A DNA stretch of 64,000 nt from Mesaphorura yosii (taxonomy: Eukaryota; Arthropoda; Collembola; Poduromorpha; Tullbergiidae): assembly GCA_009869945.1 (NCBI GenBank), contig WIXG01000053.1, forward strand, positions 186,001 through 250,000, in the 5' to 3' direction. The position numbers and the translations under genes were made by a program. Positions 12,801 through 27,800 of the stretch are shown here, in pieces; positions within the stretch are counted from its first letter, which is position 1, and each line of letters starts with the position of its first letter. The notes under the pieces are model-generated. The model was given only the letters and a program-made list of their open reading frames with translations, made no database searches and was not told the DNA's origin.

Positions 12801-15800
12801 CGAAGCTGGCCACAGAAAGGTGCAGAGGATGCAGCGCATGTAAATTCTCAACTGGGAAAGATTAAACGAAACTTGTTTCAGAGGCAGCGGGAAACCAGAG
12901 CTAACCAAAATAGAAACGTGAAATGACAAATTGGTTCCGATTTTTCAGAAAATCACTCCCATGCCAGAATCCATTCAATTTCTACTCATAATAAATGCGT
13001 ATTTGTCGGTTTTAGTACAGTGAATTGCATTGCAGGGCAACAACGGTCGGGTAAAAAAATGCATCTCGTGACTGGAAACCACCACAAAATAAATACGACA
13101 CAAACAACAACAATACGGCCAGAGAGAAAAAGAATGCTGCACTTTTCTATTGCACGCCCGGCCTTTGCATTGTGGAGAAAACCCTTTTAAACCACATTAT
13201 TTATTATCTTTTGTTCGCGATCCGTGCGTGTGCAACGTGCGAGCCAGCAAGCAAGTAGTGCCGTTCCAGGACGAGTGTCTTTACCCGACCCGGGCTAGCT
13301 ACAAATGGAACCTCGTCTACCAGCACAGAATTTCCTGGACGGGACGACGTATCACCGGTTCGTAATTGCTGGCTTGTCAATTTTGATGCACGCACGGTGT
13401 TAAGCGTACGCAACGTAACGCGATCTTTATTACTAATATTGGGCACGACAATGATTGGAAATCTTAACCATTGCGTGAGAGCGTCATAAAATTGTCCACC
13501 GTTCGCACAAACTCATTAGCAATGCATAAATGCAGCACGAGTATCATTTTAGCGTAATTAATTGGAAATACGAAATGCATTCTGGGTGGATTTTACTGGC
13601 ATGAGAAGCGAATAGGAAAGTGTTTTCATCGTGATTACTTCCTGGCCATCGGTCGTCTTTGATATTTACGTATTCCAGTGTAACACTGCATTTCTGCAGC
13701 CAGCAGTAAATTATAAATATCATGCGATCATGGTCTCCTGCGTACTTAACGCTGTCAGTCTCCCCTTTCCCATTCGATTCAGATATCGTGATTACCCGGT
13801 TATTATTTACTTGACAATCATTCACTCAGCGCGTCGCGTTGTGTGCAAAGCATCAAGCAACCCTTTCCTCGTACTACTTTTGGATTTCGTCCTAAAAGCA
13901 TAAGAATTGGACCCAAGCCGTGGTTTTCATTTTGGTTTCGGTTTCCGCATCTGCTCTCTTCTGATTCTGTCGCGGTTTCTGTGTCAGCTCGTCTCGTCAG
14001 CCGCCCACAAACAGTTTTATTTACAGCCACATCCTGCGTGCAGTTGACACGCTGCGTTGGTTTGATTTATGAATTCCAATTCGAGACAGACAAACGCACA
14101 AGACAAAAACGGGACGCGTACGCGTCTGGAATCGCAGCAGCCTGCCTCCTGCGCTAAATCCGAGAAGGTCGTTCAACTATGTCCACAACCTGAGTTCGAC
14201 TCGTCATCCGCAATCCGCCAAGTTCAAGTTATGAGGGTAATTAATTGACAGCAGACGAAATTTTGCTGATGGCTGCTCGCTCTCAGCGCACGTGATCTGA
14301 GCTCAAGAAATCCAGCTTTAGCCAATCGACCACGCATTCCGATTCTAATTAATAGGTTCACTTTACCATAATAACAATCGATGGCAGTCTCCATCATGCA
14401 ATTAAAGTCATTCAATCGCTTGCCTTCTGCGTATAAATATTCAATAAACTCACAACACGGAATGATTTATGCAACGATCATTTCCCTTCTCGTTCCGTAA
14501 ATTTATTTCATTTTCGCATTTTATCAGAACCCTTGTCACATTATGCGTACGCAGCAAGACATATATATGCAACAACCTTTATTTTATGAGGGAGATCAGG
14601 CACGCAGAGGACAAGAAGAATTATGGGCCAGCCAAGCCCACTTTTGGCATACTTTTCCTTTTGATTTGATTAAATTTTGCTGTAAGGGTGCGTAACGAGT
14701 TTGCGAAAAGAAATTTCAAGATTATCGAATGGATTATGATTCTTATCGTCCTGTGAGCTGCGAGATGTCCAAGTTTGTACCCTACCACGCACACTCGCAC
14801 GCAATTCCGACAAGCAAGCAGGGAAATGGAAAATACTTCAACTCTTGTGACACTTTTGTGCACTAAACTGAATCTTTATGACCTTAACAATGTTTACAGC
14901 ACGGCCGCACGTTTTATGGCGTGAAAGAGTCATAAACGAAACAGGGCTCGCGAACCGTCTCTTTAAATTGCAGCAGGGCTCTTCAGTTTACACAAACGAT
15001 GCACCACGCGCTTCCTTCCTTTTTGGTACATTGACTCCCGTGGATGGCATCATCATTTTCATCATCGTCTACTTCCAGTGTACGCCGTTCACCACGTGGA
15101 ATGAGTGAGTCTGGAAACCCGCCTCGTCGTAAGCGCGTTAACCCTTTGACGTCTCATGGCTGAGCTGTGCCATTTCATTTGAATAACCCTTCTTCGTCAG
15201 TCGCACGTAATAAAATTTCCAAATGTACACAAATTGCGGGATATTTGTGAATAAATGCGTTAGCACGCCACTTAGAAGCGGTGGAGGCAGATTGCAGATG
15301 GAACCGATTGCAGATGCAACGCAGAGAGGCAGAATGTTCGCAATGCAACATTAGTTTTGCCATTTTTGGTCTGTTCTTGGAATCCTTTAATCGCTAATGC
15401 AGGAATTCAGATGAGCAATGAAGGAGAAATGAACTCCGGCCCCACGTAGCTGCTTGCGTTCGTACTCACTCAACTCTACTTTTACAACAATAAATTTCTT
15501 CTCAAGACAAAACTCAAAATAGTTCCGCGTTTCCGTTGCGATTTTTCTTCGTTTTGGCTCCGTTGACAATTTGGTATCCTTTAACGTTTGAGGAGACAGG
15601 CAGGAAGGACAAGCAAACGCTGCTCGGTTTGAGAAAATGATGCGTCATTGCTAATCTTCTGTTAAATCAATTTACGAAAGAGTATCAAATTTATTCTGAG
15701 CAACGTATTTCTACGACAGGCATAAACTATCTAACCATCTCATCGCTGCTGCATTGTCTGCCTTCTCTGGTCGTATTTATTTACTTGAATATCTTCCAGA

Positions 15801-18800
15801 AAAGGGAAACAAACAGAAGTCCACGGAGTCAGACGCAAAGCCAGAAGCCAATTTAGCAAATTCGATTGGAAATTTACGCGCATCTCAATCTTGGTATTGT
15901 CTGTGAATACGTATGTTTCATTGGGCGCGGGCGCAGGAAGGGGAGAACGCGACTTGAAGAAAGTTGGAAGGGAGAAAGCAGTGCAGAGAGAGACAAAAGC
16001 TAAAAGTGACAGGAAGGAAACAAATAACGCACCGAAACGTGCATGATAAAGATGTGTTCTTTTCTTGCCAACAAGACTCTGGCGCCCGGTCCCGCCATCA
16101 AAGAGGAAGATGCATCTTTCTCTCGGCTGCACTTCCTCCGTCTCCGCTGGGCAATGCAAGCAATTCCGCACACGTTTTAATTGAGGCGGAGCGTTGCATT
16201 TCCGGATGTTATCTCAGCCTCTGCTCAAGTTTAAGTTTGTCATAAATTAATTGAATTCCAGACTCAAGAGAGGCTGGCAGCATGCGCATATCGCATGGGG
16301 CAGCATTTTTGGCACATCGTCTCACAAGTGCGTCGTCTTCGTAAAACTGCCATGCCAGGCACGGTGCAGATAAACTTGGACTTGAGTCTGATGTCTTTAT
16401 CTCCTCGGCATTTACTTACTCCAAATACTAGACAAATGTAGTTCACCAAAACCCAAATATTCCCATGTGCGTGCGTGTATCGTTTCTCGATGTAAGCCTC
16501 AGTCTTGTGCCTTCACCAGCCGCCTGGCCTGCTTGCTTGACTTAATCTTTTGTGTACGCACACTTCGTAGTGCTGCGCTGTGCTCCTGTGCTTTTCGTCT
16601 TCATGTTCTGGAAAATGTCCAACCAACATCTCGCAACCGCTTTGGCCGATTGCACACTGAGCCTTAAATTCATTGCTTAACATCTTGTATGCGATTTACA
16701 ACCAGCAACAAAACATTTTACATACGCAAACAACTTTGCACATAATACACTTGACATTACGGGCTGAGGATGACATTTAGACAGCTTGCTCGAGTCCTTC
16801 GACGAGCACCGCGCAGAAAAGTTGCAACAATTTTTCATGAGTACTCAAAACCCTAAAGTTTCGTTCCATTGCAAGATTTTATGCCACCAGCGCAGTATTG
16901 CATTTAATTTCTTGGCTCTGGCTTGCCTTGGCTGTGAAGAGAATCGCATATCTGCACAAAGAAACGGAGACTGTTGATTGATTGAGGACCGCGCACGACC
17001 AACATGTTAATGGGGAAAATGTGTTCATGCTCTTAGGCTCATTTAAATTTATTACGCAAACTGTGCGGCTTGGATTTCAAACAGATGAGACATAAATGAG
17101 ACGGTTCGGATGGCTTGGCAATGCGGTGGGCCAAAATATGCGAGAAATACGCCAATTGAAACCAGCGACTGGGATCTTTGTCTGCGTCGAAAGGAAATAC
17201 GTCTTTGAAAGTGCAAAAAGCAAGCTCGTGTGTCTGTCTGCCACGGTCCTTCTCCTCAAATATTTCCGTCACCGTCAGCATGTTGGCCCTGAATTCTGAG
17301 AGACAAGGGAGCTGACAAAGGTATAAATTACGTAATTCCGCGTCGAGGATTAAAGAAGCCGTGGCCGTAGCCGTAAATTGGCGACCACGACGCTAGTCTC
17401 CAATTCAAGAGCAGTCAATCAATAAATTACACTCATTGTTCAATCTCTCTGTCGGAGACACACAATTCAACGATGCGATGCGGCGTTTGACTGGTCTTTG
17501 TGGGTGTTCCACGTCCACGGCGCGGTCTGCCTGCAAAAGAACAGCCATCGCCGCGGTCGCAGTCCATCTTTACAATATCAACACACTTGAGACGGCTGGA
17601 ACTACTCGCTCGCACATTGTGAATTATATGTAAATTAAAAAGTCCACTTTGTGTAAGAGCGATTTCCTTCAATTCTTTCCCATTACACTTAATTTAACGT
17701 TTAGTCTCTCCAACAGTCCAGAACAGAACGCATAAGGTCGCTCTAATTTCTGGTGCTTGGTGTTTGCAAATTAGATTTATGACTTCCTCACAATTTCGTA
17801 TTCGTGCCTGCTCAGCTTGCTTGCACGGAACAATTTTGACAATGAAATGAAATAATGATACGGTACGCCACCGAAAGAAGGCACGCATTAAACGCATATC
17901 GCTGCTCTTGATTTATAGATTCGGAGCAAGTGTTTGTGCACTCACAGACGCATGTATCACATTTGAATTACGCAATAAGCCGCAAGTTTAAATTCCTTGA
18001 AGCCTACCTGCGGCTTGGCGTTTGGGACCACCTATGCCCAGCTTCAGCTTCAAATTGACAAAGTCGACATTCATGAATTACGATTTCGTACGGCAAGAAC
18101 AAGGCGGCGGTCACGAGCACGAAGAAAGAGGATTACAAAAAACAGAGAGAAACTACAAGTTGTTAATATTTTGTCACTTTTACCATATTTAGGCTGATTA
18201 CACATTCACACCAGCTCATAAAACTCGAGACTTTGAAATCTTATCTTTTAATCAACAGCCCCCAATCATCTTCATCTTCACTCCGGTCTCTGTCTCTTGT
18301 CTCTCGTGTCTGCCAACAGCGCGATGCCCGAGCGCCGAGAATTTGCAAAACAGCTTGTCATAGTTCGTGAGAACCGACAGCCGCCGGCTGGGCAAGCAGA
18401 AAAGACGCCAAATTTGCGTGCTAATGCGACAAACATTTGGCAGGCCGAGCAAGCGTTTGCGATTGTCAAGCGTCAAGTTGAAGGGCAAGGCAAGCCTTCG
18501 TCGTTTGCTGTACTCTTTCTGATCTTGGCAGTAACTCACAAATATTACAACATTCAAAATTTTACACCAAATTCTGTGCTCATCAAACAGGCACTTGGCG
18601 CGGCGGGTCACTTCGTCGTTCGTGGGTGCTCAGTGCTCTATGCCACCTGCTACACGCTCTCCTGTCCACTTGGCTGGCCTGAAACAGGTTTGCACTTCGC
18701 ACGTCCGTTCGACGCATCAGCCCAAGTTTGCAATACGCAGCCGCACGACGCACCGCGTCGAGTGAGACAATCAAGTGTCAAACATTTAACAGAAAAGTGC

Positions 18801-21800
18801 GTAATCTCTGAAAGTAGTTAAAGTTCTTAAAACGACGACGTAAGTTTGAGAAAAGAAACGTTGGAGACGCGTACAAAAACACTGCAAAAGGAAAGAGTTC
18901 ACAAAGAACGTCATCCTTTTGTCAAGTTGATTGTAAAGTGTTAAACGGAACAAAGCGCAAACGTGATGCGTGTCTTTGAGTGCCTGAACATTTGCCATTT
19001 GCGTACTCGCACGGTCAGCTCAAATCGTTGTTTGGCTACGCACTTTGCGAAAACTGAAAACCAAGTTTCTGAGATTCACTGCTAGACTTTATTCATGTCC
19101 TTTGCTTTTGCGCCATGAATAATGCATGCGGCACAGGTTGAGCTCATAACTCATGTCACAAGTGCTTCATCTTCTTCATTTCACGTGCTGGTCCTCTGAA
19201 GCCAAGTTCAACTTTCCTGTTTCGCAGTTTCGCTGCTAATTCATTGAGAAATTAAAGTCTGGGAGAATGGTCGTAAAATTCATTCATTTCGTGCAGCTCT
19301 GTCGCCTTGCCTTCTGAGGAATAGCGCACCTTAGGGGAAAGCAGAGGCAGAAAGCGAGAAGCTTACATATGGCCCTAACCTTAATTTGATGCGTAATAAT
19401 TAAGCGCGCAATACGCGAAAGGAATAAAACCGTGGCTTAAAACGGTATTTGGCAAGCGGGACCACCTCGGACGTGGAATTTAACAAACGGAGTTTAATGT
19501 GCTAATTTAATAAAAACTTGACACCTAATAATCCAATTGCGCATGCACCAAATCGGATTATGCGAAGGATTAATTTGCAAGTCCAGAAGTTGCTCTGCCT
19601 TTACAATGTGTCAGCTCAATTCGCTCAAAGTAATGAAGTACTCGAGTTTCTGATTCGTTTTAGACTGTTTTCCTGTTCTTCACTTCATAAAATCCAGTCA
19701 AGGCGAACAAAGGAGAAAAAACGAGTACAAGATTCACAATTCAGTGGGAGTAGAGCTGAGACGATGCAAGAGATAAAAATGTGCGTGCTTCACGCTAATG
19801 TGGAATCGAGGGCCAGTTTTAATGAATGGCAACGAAAAGGCTGATTTTTTCCAGCAAATGTTCAATTATGTAAATAATAAATGTTTTCATTTGAACAGCT
19901 CAACGTGCTGATCTTTTCTTCCTTCGCTTGTCTCACTCGTCTCCTCCGGTTTAATGTCATTTCCAATTATATCAGCTTGTTGTAGGGTTTATTTTTTATT
20001 CTGCTGACTTGACCGGTCCCCTGTTTCACTTTTCTCCACGATTGTGGATTGTGTCGTAAGAATGAATGGAACAGAATTTTGTGCGTTTGCGCTTACAAAC
20101 AATGAAATTATTTTAATAAGGACGCCCTTTCATTGCTTTTGGCATTCGGAACCCATTTGCATTGAATGGAATGGAATCAGGCAGGAATTCGCTGCGAATG
20201 TCATAAATTCGTCAAACGTCTCGTAAACTTTGAGAAACACAGAAAATTGCAATCTCAGCAAGAGTGCAGAGTTTAAGAGTTAATTTGCTTAGGCTATAAA
20301 AGAAAAATCAGATAAGAAATTGCATGCCGTCGTCTCCTTGCGCATTCTGTGATTGAATTATTGCGCTCTGAAAAGGCGATCTGTGCGAGATCATTAAAAT
20401 TTGTCAGGCTTCAACAACTGCGATGGATGTCGGCTTCACTTCTGACAAAGAACGGCAATAAAATCAAGAAAATCGTAAATCCGGGGTCTGCGTTGAGGAA
20501 AAACTGCGATTCGTCACTGCGGAGACGAATGCTTAGACTTTAATTAAATTACAAGAATGAAAACATAAAACGCACACTTGGCTTAACTCTTTAAATGATT
20601 TACGATGGCATCTGAAAAAATCAATCGCTTCAACCTCACAAGTCAAGTGCGAGTGCAAGATCACGCAAACAGGATTTTGAGCCGAGCTTCTCTGATCTGA
20701 TCCTTAACTGGTCACTCTTCCTGTCAGTCGCTTATTTTAACGCGCGTAAGCCCGTACAAGGATTAAATAAGTCCGGAATAGAGTGGAAAAGACAACGATG
20801 AAAAATGATGGAAAACGAAGACAAGACGCAAGACATAATGGCCCAAAATAAAAAAAATTTGAAAGATGTCTGAAGAACAAGATAATAATTCGTATTAGTG
20901 AATGTAGAACAAAGGGAAAACACGAGATGTAATTTTGTAACAGTCACATCGCATGTAATGCAGAGTGTAAAGTGTACTACGCAGTACATTTGATACACGA
21001 GGCTAAATATATTCATCCAAAACATGTATGAACATGTATGTATGATCTTGAAGGTGGTTTTTGTGTACCAAAACATTTTTCTTCCATCCATCAGTGGATC
21101 ATCCCTGCTCAGCTTGATTTGAATGAAACCCTCCACGCTGAAGGTGTAATCGCGTAATGTATGCAAGAATATCTCAATAATGCGCACAATGCTCGAGTCG
21201 AGAACACCTTTTGATCTTCTGCTTCTTCATTATCGAGATTAGCATCGTTTCCCATTGTCTTTCGTATTTTTCACCTCTGACGCTAATATATTCAGGCTGC
21301 ATATGCAACAACAGCAGCAGCACCGACGATTGAAACGAGGCTCTGATCAAGGTCGCTAAAACGCGCACGAAAGTTTCCAAAGTTTCCGCCTTCAAATGAA
21401 CGCTGTTTACTTGTATCAGTATTATTCCGCGACTGCGCTGCGGTTAACTTTCATTCACCCGCGATGTTTACTGAGAAAACATTGTTGGATCCCATTTAAT
21501 TTTATTTTCTCTGTCCAGCCATAACTTAAGCATTTAAACTCAACCGGGCCAAACACAGGCAGAACGCCGGCAGTGTATACACGCCTAAAAGAAATGGCAT
21601 CGTTTCGGTAAAACGGGGCAAGTTCATCAACTTCGACCACCCAAAAAGGGTGAATCACACAAATACGTATAAACGATGCCCGATTTCAGATGCGGAGTGT
21701 CTAGAACTCCCGGACCCGCTTCCCGCGATGAGGATGAATCATAAGTTCCCAGACACGAGATGAGTCAGTCAGTAGTTATGGATGGAGAAAGACAAATAAA

Positions 21801-24800
21801 CAATCTGACCAGCATTCCTTTGCATGGTAAGTGAACTCTTTTGGATACGCGATAAGCCATTCGCATTACCACAGTCTTTATGCGTATCAGGCCAATATGA
21901 GTAATTAATGATGCGGATAACTGTACTTTTTTACTCTGCTCCGACTGACCAAGATTAATACACAAATCCCTCGTGCATTTCTCACCTGCTTGGTCAGGTC
22001 TGTCTGTTTGGAAACGCGCTGTGATCGAATCTTCCGGGAGATTACTCACGAGAAAGAGAAAGAGCGGAGATGCGTTCTGACATGAAACGCTTTTAGTGGC
22101 CGCATTCCTCGTACTCGAGCATGCTTATGCGCTTGACAGGCGTGAGAAGAAAAAGAAAAGTGAGTACGAGAACTGTAAAAGGGTGTCTCAAAAATTAAAA
22201 TCTCGAGACTCGTGTTTGTGGGTTGTAAAACAGAACGTGAAAAAGTGAATCTCGTTTCAAAGTGCGGTGTAAAGGATTATGTTTTGTGTATCGATGCGAT
22301 GAGATCAGACGAGTCGCAGTCGCAAGCCCAGCCGCAGCACTTCAGGTGAGGTGCACTCCAAAGAGCAATAGCAACACCAGTGTTTACATAATAACCGTGT
22401 TAAAAATAGATCGTTCTGATTCCCGATCGCCCAAATGCAAATTTAAAGGATCTCGCTGCTCTGGCTTGCATAATGCGTAATGCGTAATGAGATTTTATTA
22501 CCACCCCGCCACGGCGAGCGTAAATCGCCCTTGGCTGACACGGATTAATAAAAAGTCACTTTAAGACAAGGAGAGAAGCAGCAGCGGAGTGGAGGCTAGA
22601 AGCGGAATGCTGTGGCTGGTGTTTGGTCTTTGAGTCATGATTCAATAATAAAACACATTCAATTCAAACTCTAATCGCTTATGTCTTACGCGGAATCAGA
22701 ATGTGTATGTGTGTGGTGGGAAGAATGGAAATGGAAGGATTTGAGATTCGTTCTGCGATAATCTTCTTCTGGACAAATGCGTTTGCTTTTGCTACCAATT
22801 CTAGAATCCCACTCCCTTCGTTTGATCGCCTACAAATGCTTGAAGACGTTTGCACCGTTACGCATTTGATAACGAAGGCGTTTGATTTGAAGCCAAGCAG
22901 GAGGCAAAGCAAGGCTAGGCTAGGCTAAGCAAGAGGGCGGCTTGAAATCCTCCCCGAACCAACTTACCCACGCCGGTGGAGTCGGGCTCGTCTTGTCCCT
23001 CAAAATTTGGGTGTCGTCCTCGTACGAGTCGTCCATGTCATCATCGTCGTCGTCCTCGTCCGCGTCGTCGTCCAGCGGGAATCTCCTCGGAATCGTTGAA
23101 CTCGTGTACGAAGTGGTCGCGAGAGTGTTCGGTTCGCCGCCGCCGCCTGAAGTGTTGCCGAGAAGATTCGTTGTGCCGTCAAACTGTAAATGCGAAAGAA
23201 TTGCATGCATGAGTCATAAAATCATAATTGCCAACGGTAGAAGAGTTCTTAAAAGTTTACGATCTCGTGTAAACATTTCCACTCAGCGCACGCAGCCCGA
23301 GCGGCTTTTAATTTCACACCTCCAAGCAACTAATTTCATGCCTCAACTCAAATTTACGGGCAAATTATTTTTGTTATGACGAAATGATCCGAACGACCTT
23401 TGATCTCTTTCTGTTCTCGCATTGCACAACAGCACGTTAAAGAAATTGAATAATTTGACACGCAGAAAGGAAAATTTCGAGACGTACGCGAATACGAGAC
23501 GTAAATTTAGCACGGAACGCCTGTCAAGTCGGTCCCGTCTCGACTCGTTCCACTTTTCCTGTCCTGCGATCTGTCAGCGAGCAAAGATCTTGCACAGAAT
23601 AATTAGAGGGATTTAGAAATGCGATGCGCGAGATCAAGGTTGTTCGGCTGAACCACTCCGACACGTAGTAAAGTAATTAGTGGGTTGTGAGCAGCGGCGA
23701 TGAGCCTAGACACCCAGTTGTAAGTATGCAAATTAGAAGATCCCTTAACACGACTCATTGCTTTTGCAGCTGCGCTGTGCTGCGTCTCGATTCGTAGTCG
23801 TCTCCTGTTGCAAATTGAGTCTCAGACACGAAAGACGAAATTAAACACAGATTTAAAGCTTGCACACACAACTCGCTATTCTCAAAAGAGAAAAACACGT
23901 TTCCCAGGCGTTAATTAACTGAAATCATCATCGCGCCAAGACGACAAGAAGTTGTGAATCCACTTGGCCGTGTTTACTTGCGATTTTTCCAAAGACAAAA
24001 ATAGAGTTATTAACGCGCGAGAAAAATCGGCGCGGACATGCGCTTTATATGGCAATTACTTTTAAAGTTGCATTAAGTCGATTATGACTAAGATTATGAT
24101 TATATTATAACAAATGCCACGCAATAATGCCACGCTGCATACTTCCATCACAGCAGACTTAAAGCGGCGACTGGCCGCACTGCAACGCAGAATTCGCCTA
24201 CACCACAACCACACCGCAATGCCAAGCCTCTGCCCATTTCGTATTCATCGCACTGCATCTGTACTGTCAAGTCTCAGCCAGCAGAGAAATTTACATAATT
24301 AATTTGGATTAAGTAATAAATCTCTTCGGACATTATGCAGACAAACCAACACAGCGAGCCTCGAATCTCGGCACTTGATCTTCGAATAGTGGAATTGAAA
24401 GTGAAAATCAGGTCACCCATTTTCACGTTTCACACGCACGTACTTACGACGAGCGGAGATGCGATGGTGAGCACTTTAAACACTTTAAAGACGCTCCTCA
24501 CCATTTAAGCGTAACGCTGATATCGAGCGGGAGTAAGTAACCGCTTAAGTAAGCGGGACTTGAGCCAGAAGAGGCTCAATGCATAATTTCCCAAGACACT
24601 CGTGTCGGCCGCTTTTTTTGGCTCGCAGCCGAAGATGATTAAGGAGCCATCAGCCACGCTCTTTTGGAATGTGGGTTCAGATGCTTCAGCCGAAAACACA
24701 ACATTCTCACACGCATCATTTCCATTTTCCAGGTCATCAGGTGCGTTTCTGTACACAGCTGCCTTGGGACGCCCAGCACAATGCTCACTCATTATGTTAC

Positions 24801-27800
24801 TGACAATAAAAAAGTTGCCATCATTAATTAAGTCGTTAGCGCTCAAATACCACGACGCACAATACGATACGCGTGAGGACCTGACGTGAGTCGTGGCCCA
24901 ATCAGCAAAGAATTCAAAATCATGTAACACGCATTTGTTTACAGGATTGGCGACTAGTTCAGCGCAGAAAATTCCCAGACAAGATGGCAATCGACTTGTA
25001 AGCACGGAGATTGCGTGCTTGAGGGAATCCTTTCCTTTTCCCACTCAATTTATTACAACACACGCACAACTACTCATCTCTATTGATTAAGATGTCAAAT
25101 AATGTGTCATTAGAACTTCAATAAATATCCACTCGCCACGCTTCGCCGTACACAAAAATTCAATCAGTATAATTGCAGGCTACAGAAAAAGTTGGACGGG
25201 ATGGAAAAGTTTTTGCTGAGCTCCTACGTTCGGCCGCAATGAATTCTATTTAAATGTCAGTTTTTTTAGGCTGGACGAGTTTCTATTTGTCCGATAATAA
25301 ACTTTTCTCTGCGACTGAACTTGGGCAGCCTGATCTTGAAACGCTTTTGCTGCCCGTTTCCGCTCGTGCGTGCAAACAAAACAAGGAGCTGGCGTTGGCA
25401 AAAAGAGAAGTTTATTTTTGGATGAGCAGGAAAGGGTTAAAGTGCGCCAGTTAATAACCGAGTGACGTTTGTCATCGTCCATTGTTCAAGTTCCTTGACT
25501 TGACTTTTGCTGGAATCCAGTTGTTTGGTCCACCTTTCTTGTAAGAAATGCCCTGCAGGCGGCAGTCCTCGTGGCAGGGCAGGGCTGGAGTCAGTCTGGA
25601 ACTGGAATGACAATGCTATTTCTGCACCCGAACTCATTACTTTGGAAATTAAAACGCTTGCCGAGACGCAAAGCAAACTAATTACGAGCGTTTGGGTGAG
25701 TCCAGCATTATCATCCAGTCCAGAAAATATTTAATTGGCAATTTTCTTCGAGATGACAATCTGTCTGCGTGCCAGCAACCCTGCACTGCAAATACTTAAA
25801 ACAAAAACAATGGAGAGCAGACCAGCATCAGCATGGACATGCTCAGAAGCTATTTTGTCTCTGAGATTCTTATCAAGAGAACAGGCTCGATTGGTGCTCG
25901 TACAGGTGTGAAATGAATGTCTACGCACTACGCACGCCGCTTGAGTCACTGAATACGGTGTTATTTTGACTGAGCTGAAAATATTGCCAGACAGGCTTCG
26001 CAACCAGTTTGAGCATTTTTTGCCCGTCTCCTCGTCGTTCGCTTTCAAGTTCGCATGAATCGACAAAGTTCATCAGGTACTCAGAAGCCTCAATGAATGA
26101 CCACACGCAGAAAAAATTAATTAATAAATCTCATTCATCGCACTGACAATTGCAAGTCGGCCACTTGCCTTCTTCGAGCAGAGAAACGCTCACACTCATG
26201 GTCAGTGAGAGGTCAGCCGATGTCGAGGCGTTAAATTAATGCAATTAAATATTTATCTTTACAGCGGCCGAAACTCACCTGCAACTTTGCATCTCGTAAA
26301 ACACGGCCGATTTGGCGAGTTAATCAGGTTTCTTATTAAAGCGGGAACTTCGTTCACGGCAAATGCAAGTGCACGAGGATGAATTCGTTTGGTGTTAATT
26401 TATTTCACGAAATTACGCCTTATCAGCAGCATGGTTCTGATTCTATTAGTTTTATGACTCAAATTTATCGAAATAGGAAACGTGATACTTGAAAGCTCAC
26501 TTACGCCTTATCAAATTCTCGACTCGCAACAGGAAACCTACAAGAATATCGAATTTCAAAGCGGCGAAGGGAGACTGGCTGATTCCACTGCGGCACGGCT
26601 CGCAGTGTCATCGACTTCTCTTTTGTACATGAGTAATGGCCAGCGGATTTGCAATTAAAATTTGCAATTGCCAGAAAATTGCATAACACTCGACGTGTGC
26701 AGCAGGTTACAGGTCACAAAAATCAAATTTTGGCAGTTTTATGCGTGCAACACCGCCGTAAATAATAACAGCGTTACAGTACTGCCCAAATAAGGAAAAG
26801 TGTGAAATTCCTGCAGCGTGTTTGTGTTTTGTTACAGGAGATTAATTTATGGTTGTGATTTTAATGCTGATTTAATTAGCGGGTTTCTAATGCAGTTTAA
26901 GTTTAAGTTCATTGCATAAACATTTCGCATTCCGACATGACGCGTTGGCTGCTGGCAACAATGATGACAAAGAAACGTGGTTGACAGTAGAAGTCAAAAC
27001 ACCGAACACTTGTGCAAAAGATTGATGCATGCATGGGCCCGGGCGAGCATCGAGTTGACATTTGGCACTTTGTAATCAGAATCCACGAACGGATGATGGA
27101 TGGACCTGGCTGGAGCACACGGAGTCTGTACAAGCATTGCTGGAGTGCATTGCTTTTGAGTGACAAACGCACAATCGCACCACTGCTACTGCCTCATTGT
27201 TGCCACGTCTGTCAGGCCAGCCGCAGCCGCAATTAATCCCTGTCATCCCGACCCGTCAAGGTCAATCACTTCATTTAAATAATCGCAACGCGATTCCAGC
27301 TGCAGTCTTGTTTCGGCAACAAGATCAAGATAAGCGTGCCAATCAATTACTTTCAGTTCCAGCAGACACTTATCACGTCGAATCACAGGCACGCTATGCT
27401 GTCTTGGATGGCCATTATTTGCAAAAAATGATTTGTTTATGCAAACTATCGTAAATTTGTAAACTTTATAGCGCTGACGACCAGCCACTACCATGCCACG
27501 GTCACGAGCAGCATGAGGATGCAAGTAAATCTCTCCAGCCGCGATCCAGGAGGGCATCTGACAAGTTCCTCGGAATCTCACCTGCAGATTGCCAGCCAGC
27601 ACTTTTAAATTTTGTAAACACGCTTTTCGCTTTTCTTCGTATTCGTACTTTTCTGACACGTCATCTCGCAATAGCGCTGCGATCACAGTGCAACGGAGGT
27701 GCATCTCCAAGAGCCGGTGCAGTACAGTACGTTGGTTTAAGTAAGATTTAACGTCTTGTATTTGTATTACGTAAGAGTGGACGAGAGCGCATGTTTTGTG

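Noticed and set aside
15740-16171. 143-codon minus-strand frame with a signal-peptide-like hydrophobic stretch
   Set aside because: The start is TTG, no upstream ATG or splice site supports it, and it lies inside Pvf intron 2.
20732-21187. Hydrophobic 151-codon minus-strand frame resembling a membrane protein
   Set aside because: It begins at GTG, not ATG. Its Phe/Ile/Cys-rich composition is what AT-rich DNA gives in this frame, and no family matches.
22905-22935. Short tandem repeats such as AGGCT units, and GGCAA units near 8265 and GAAT units near 8321
   Set aside because: Only three or four copies each; too short to call as repeat features.
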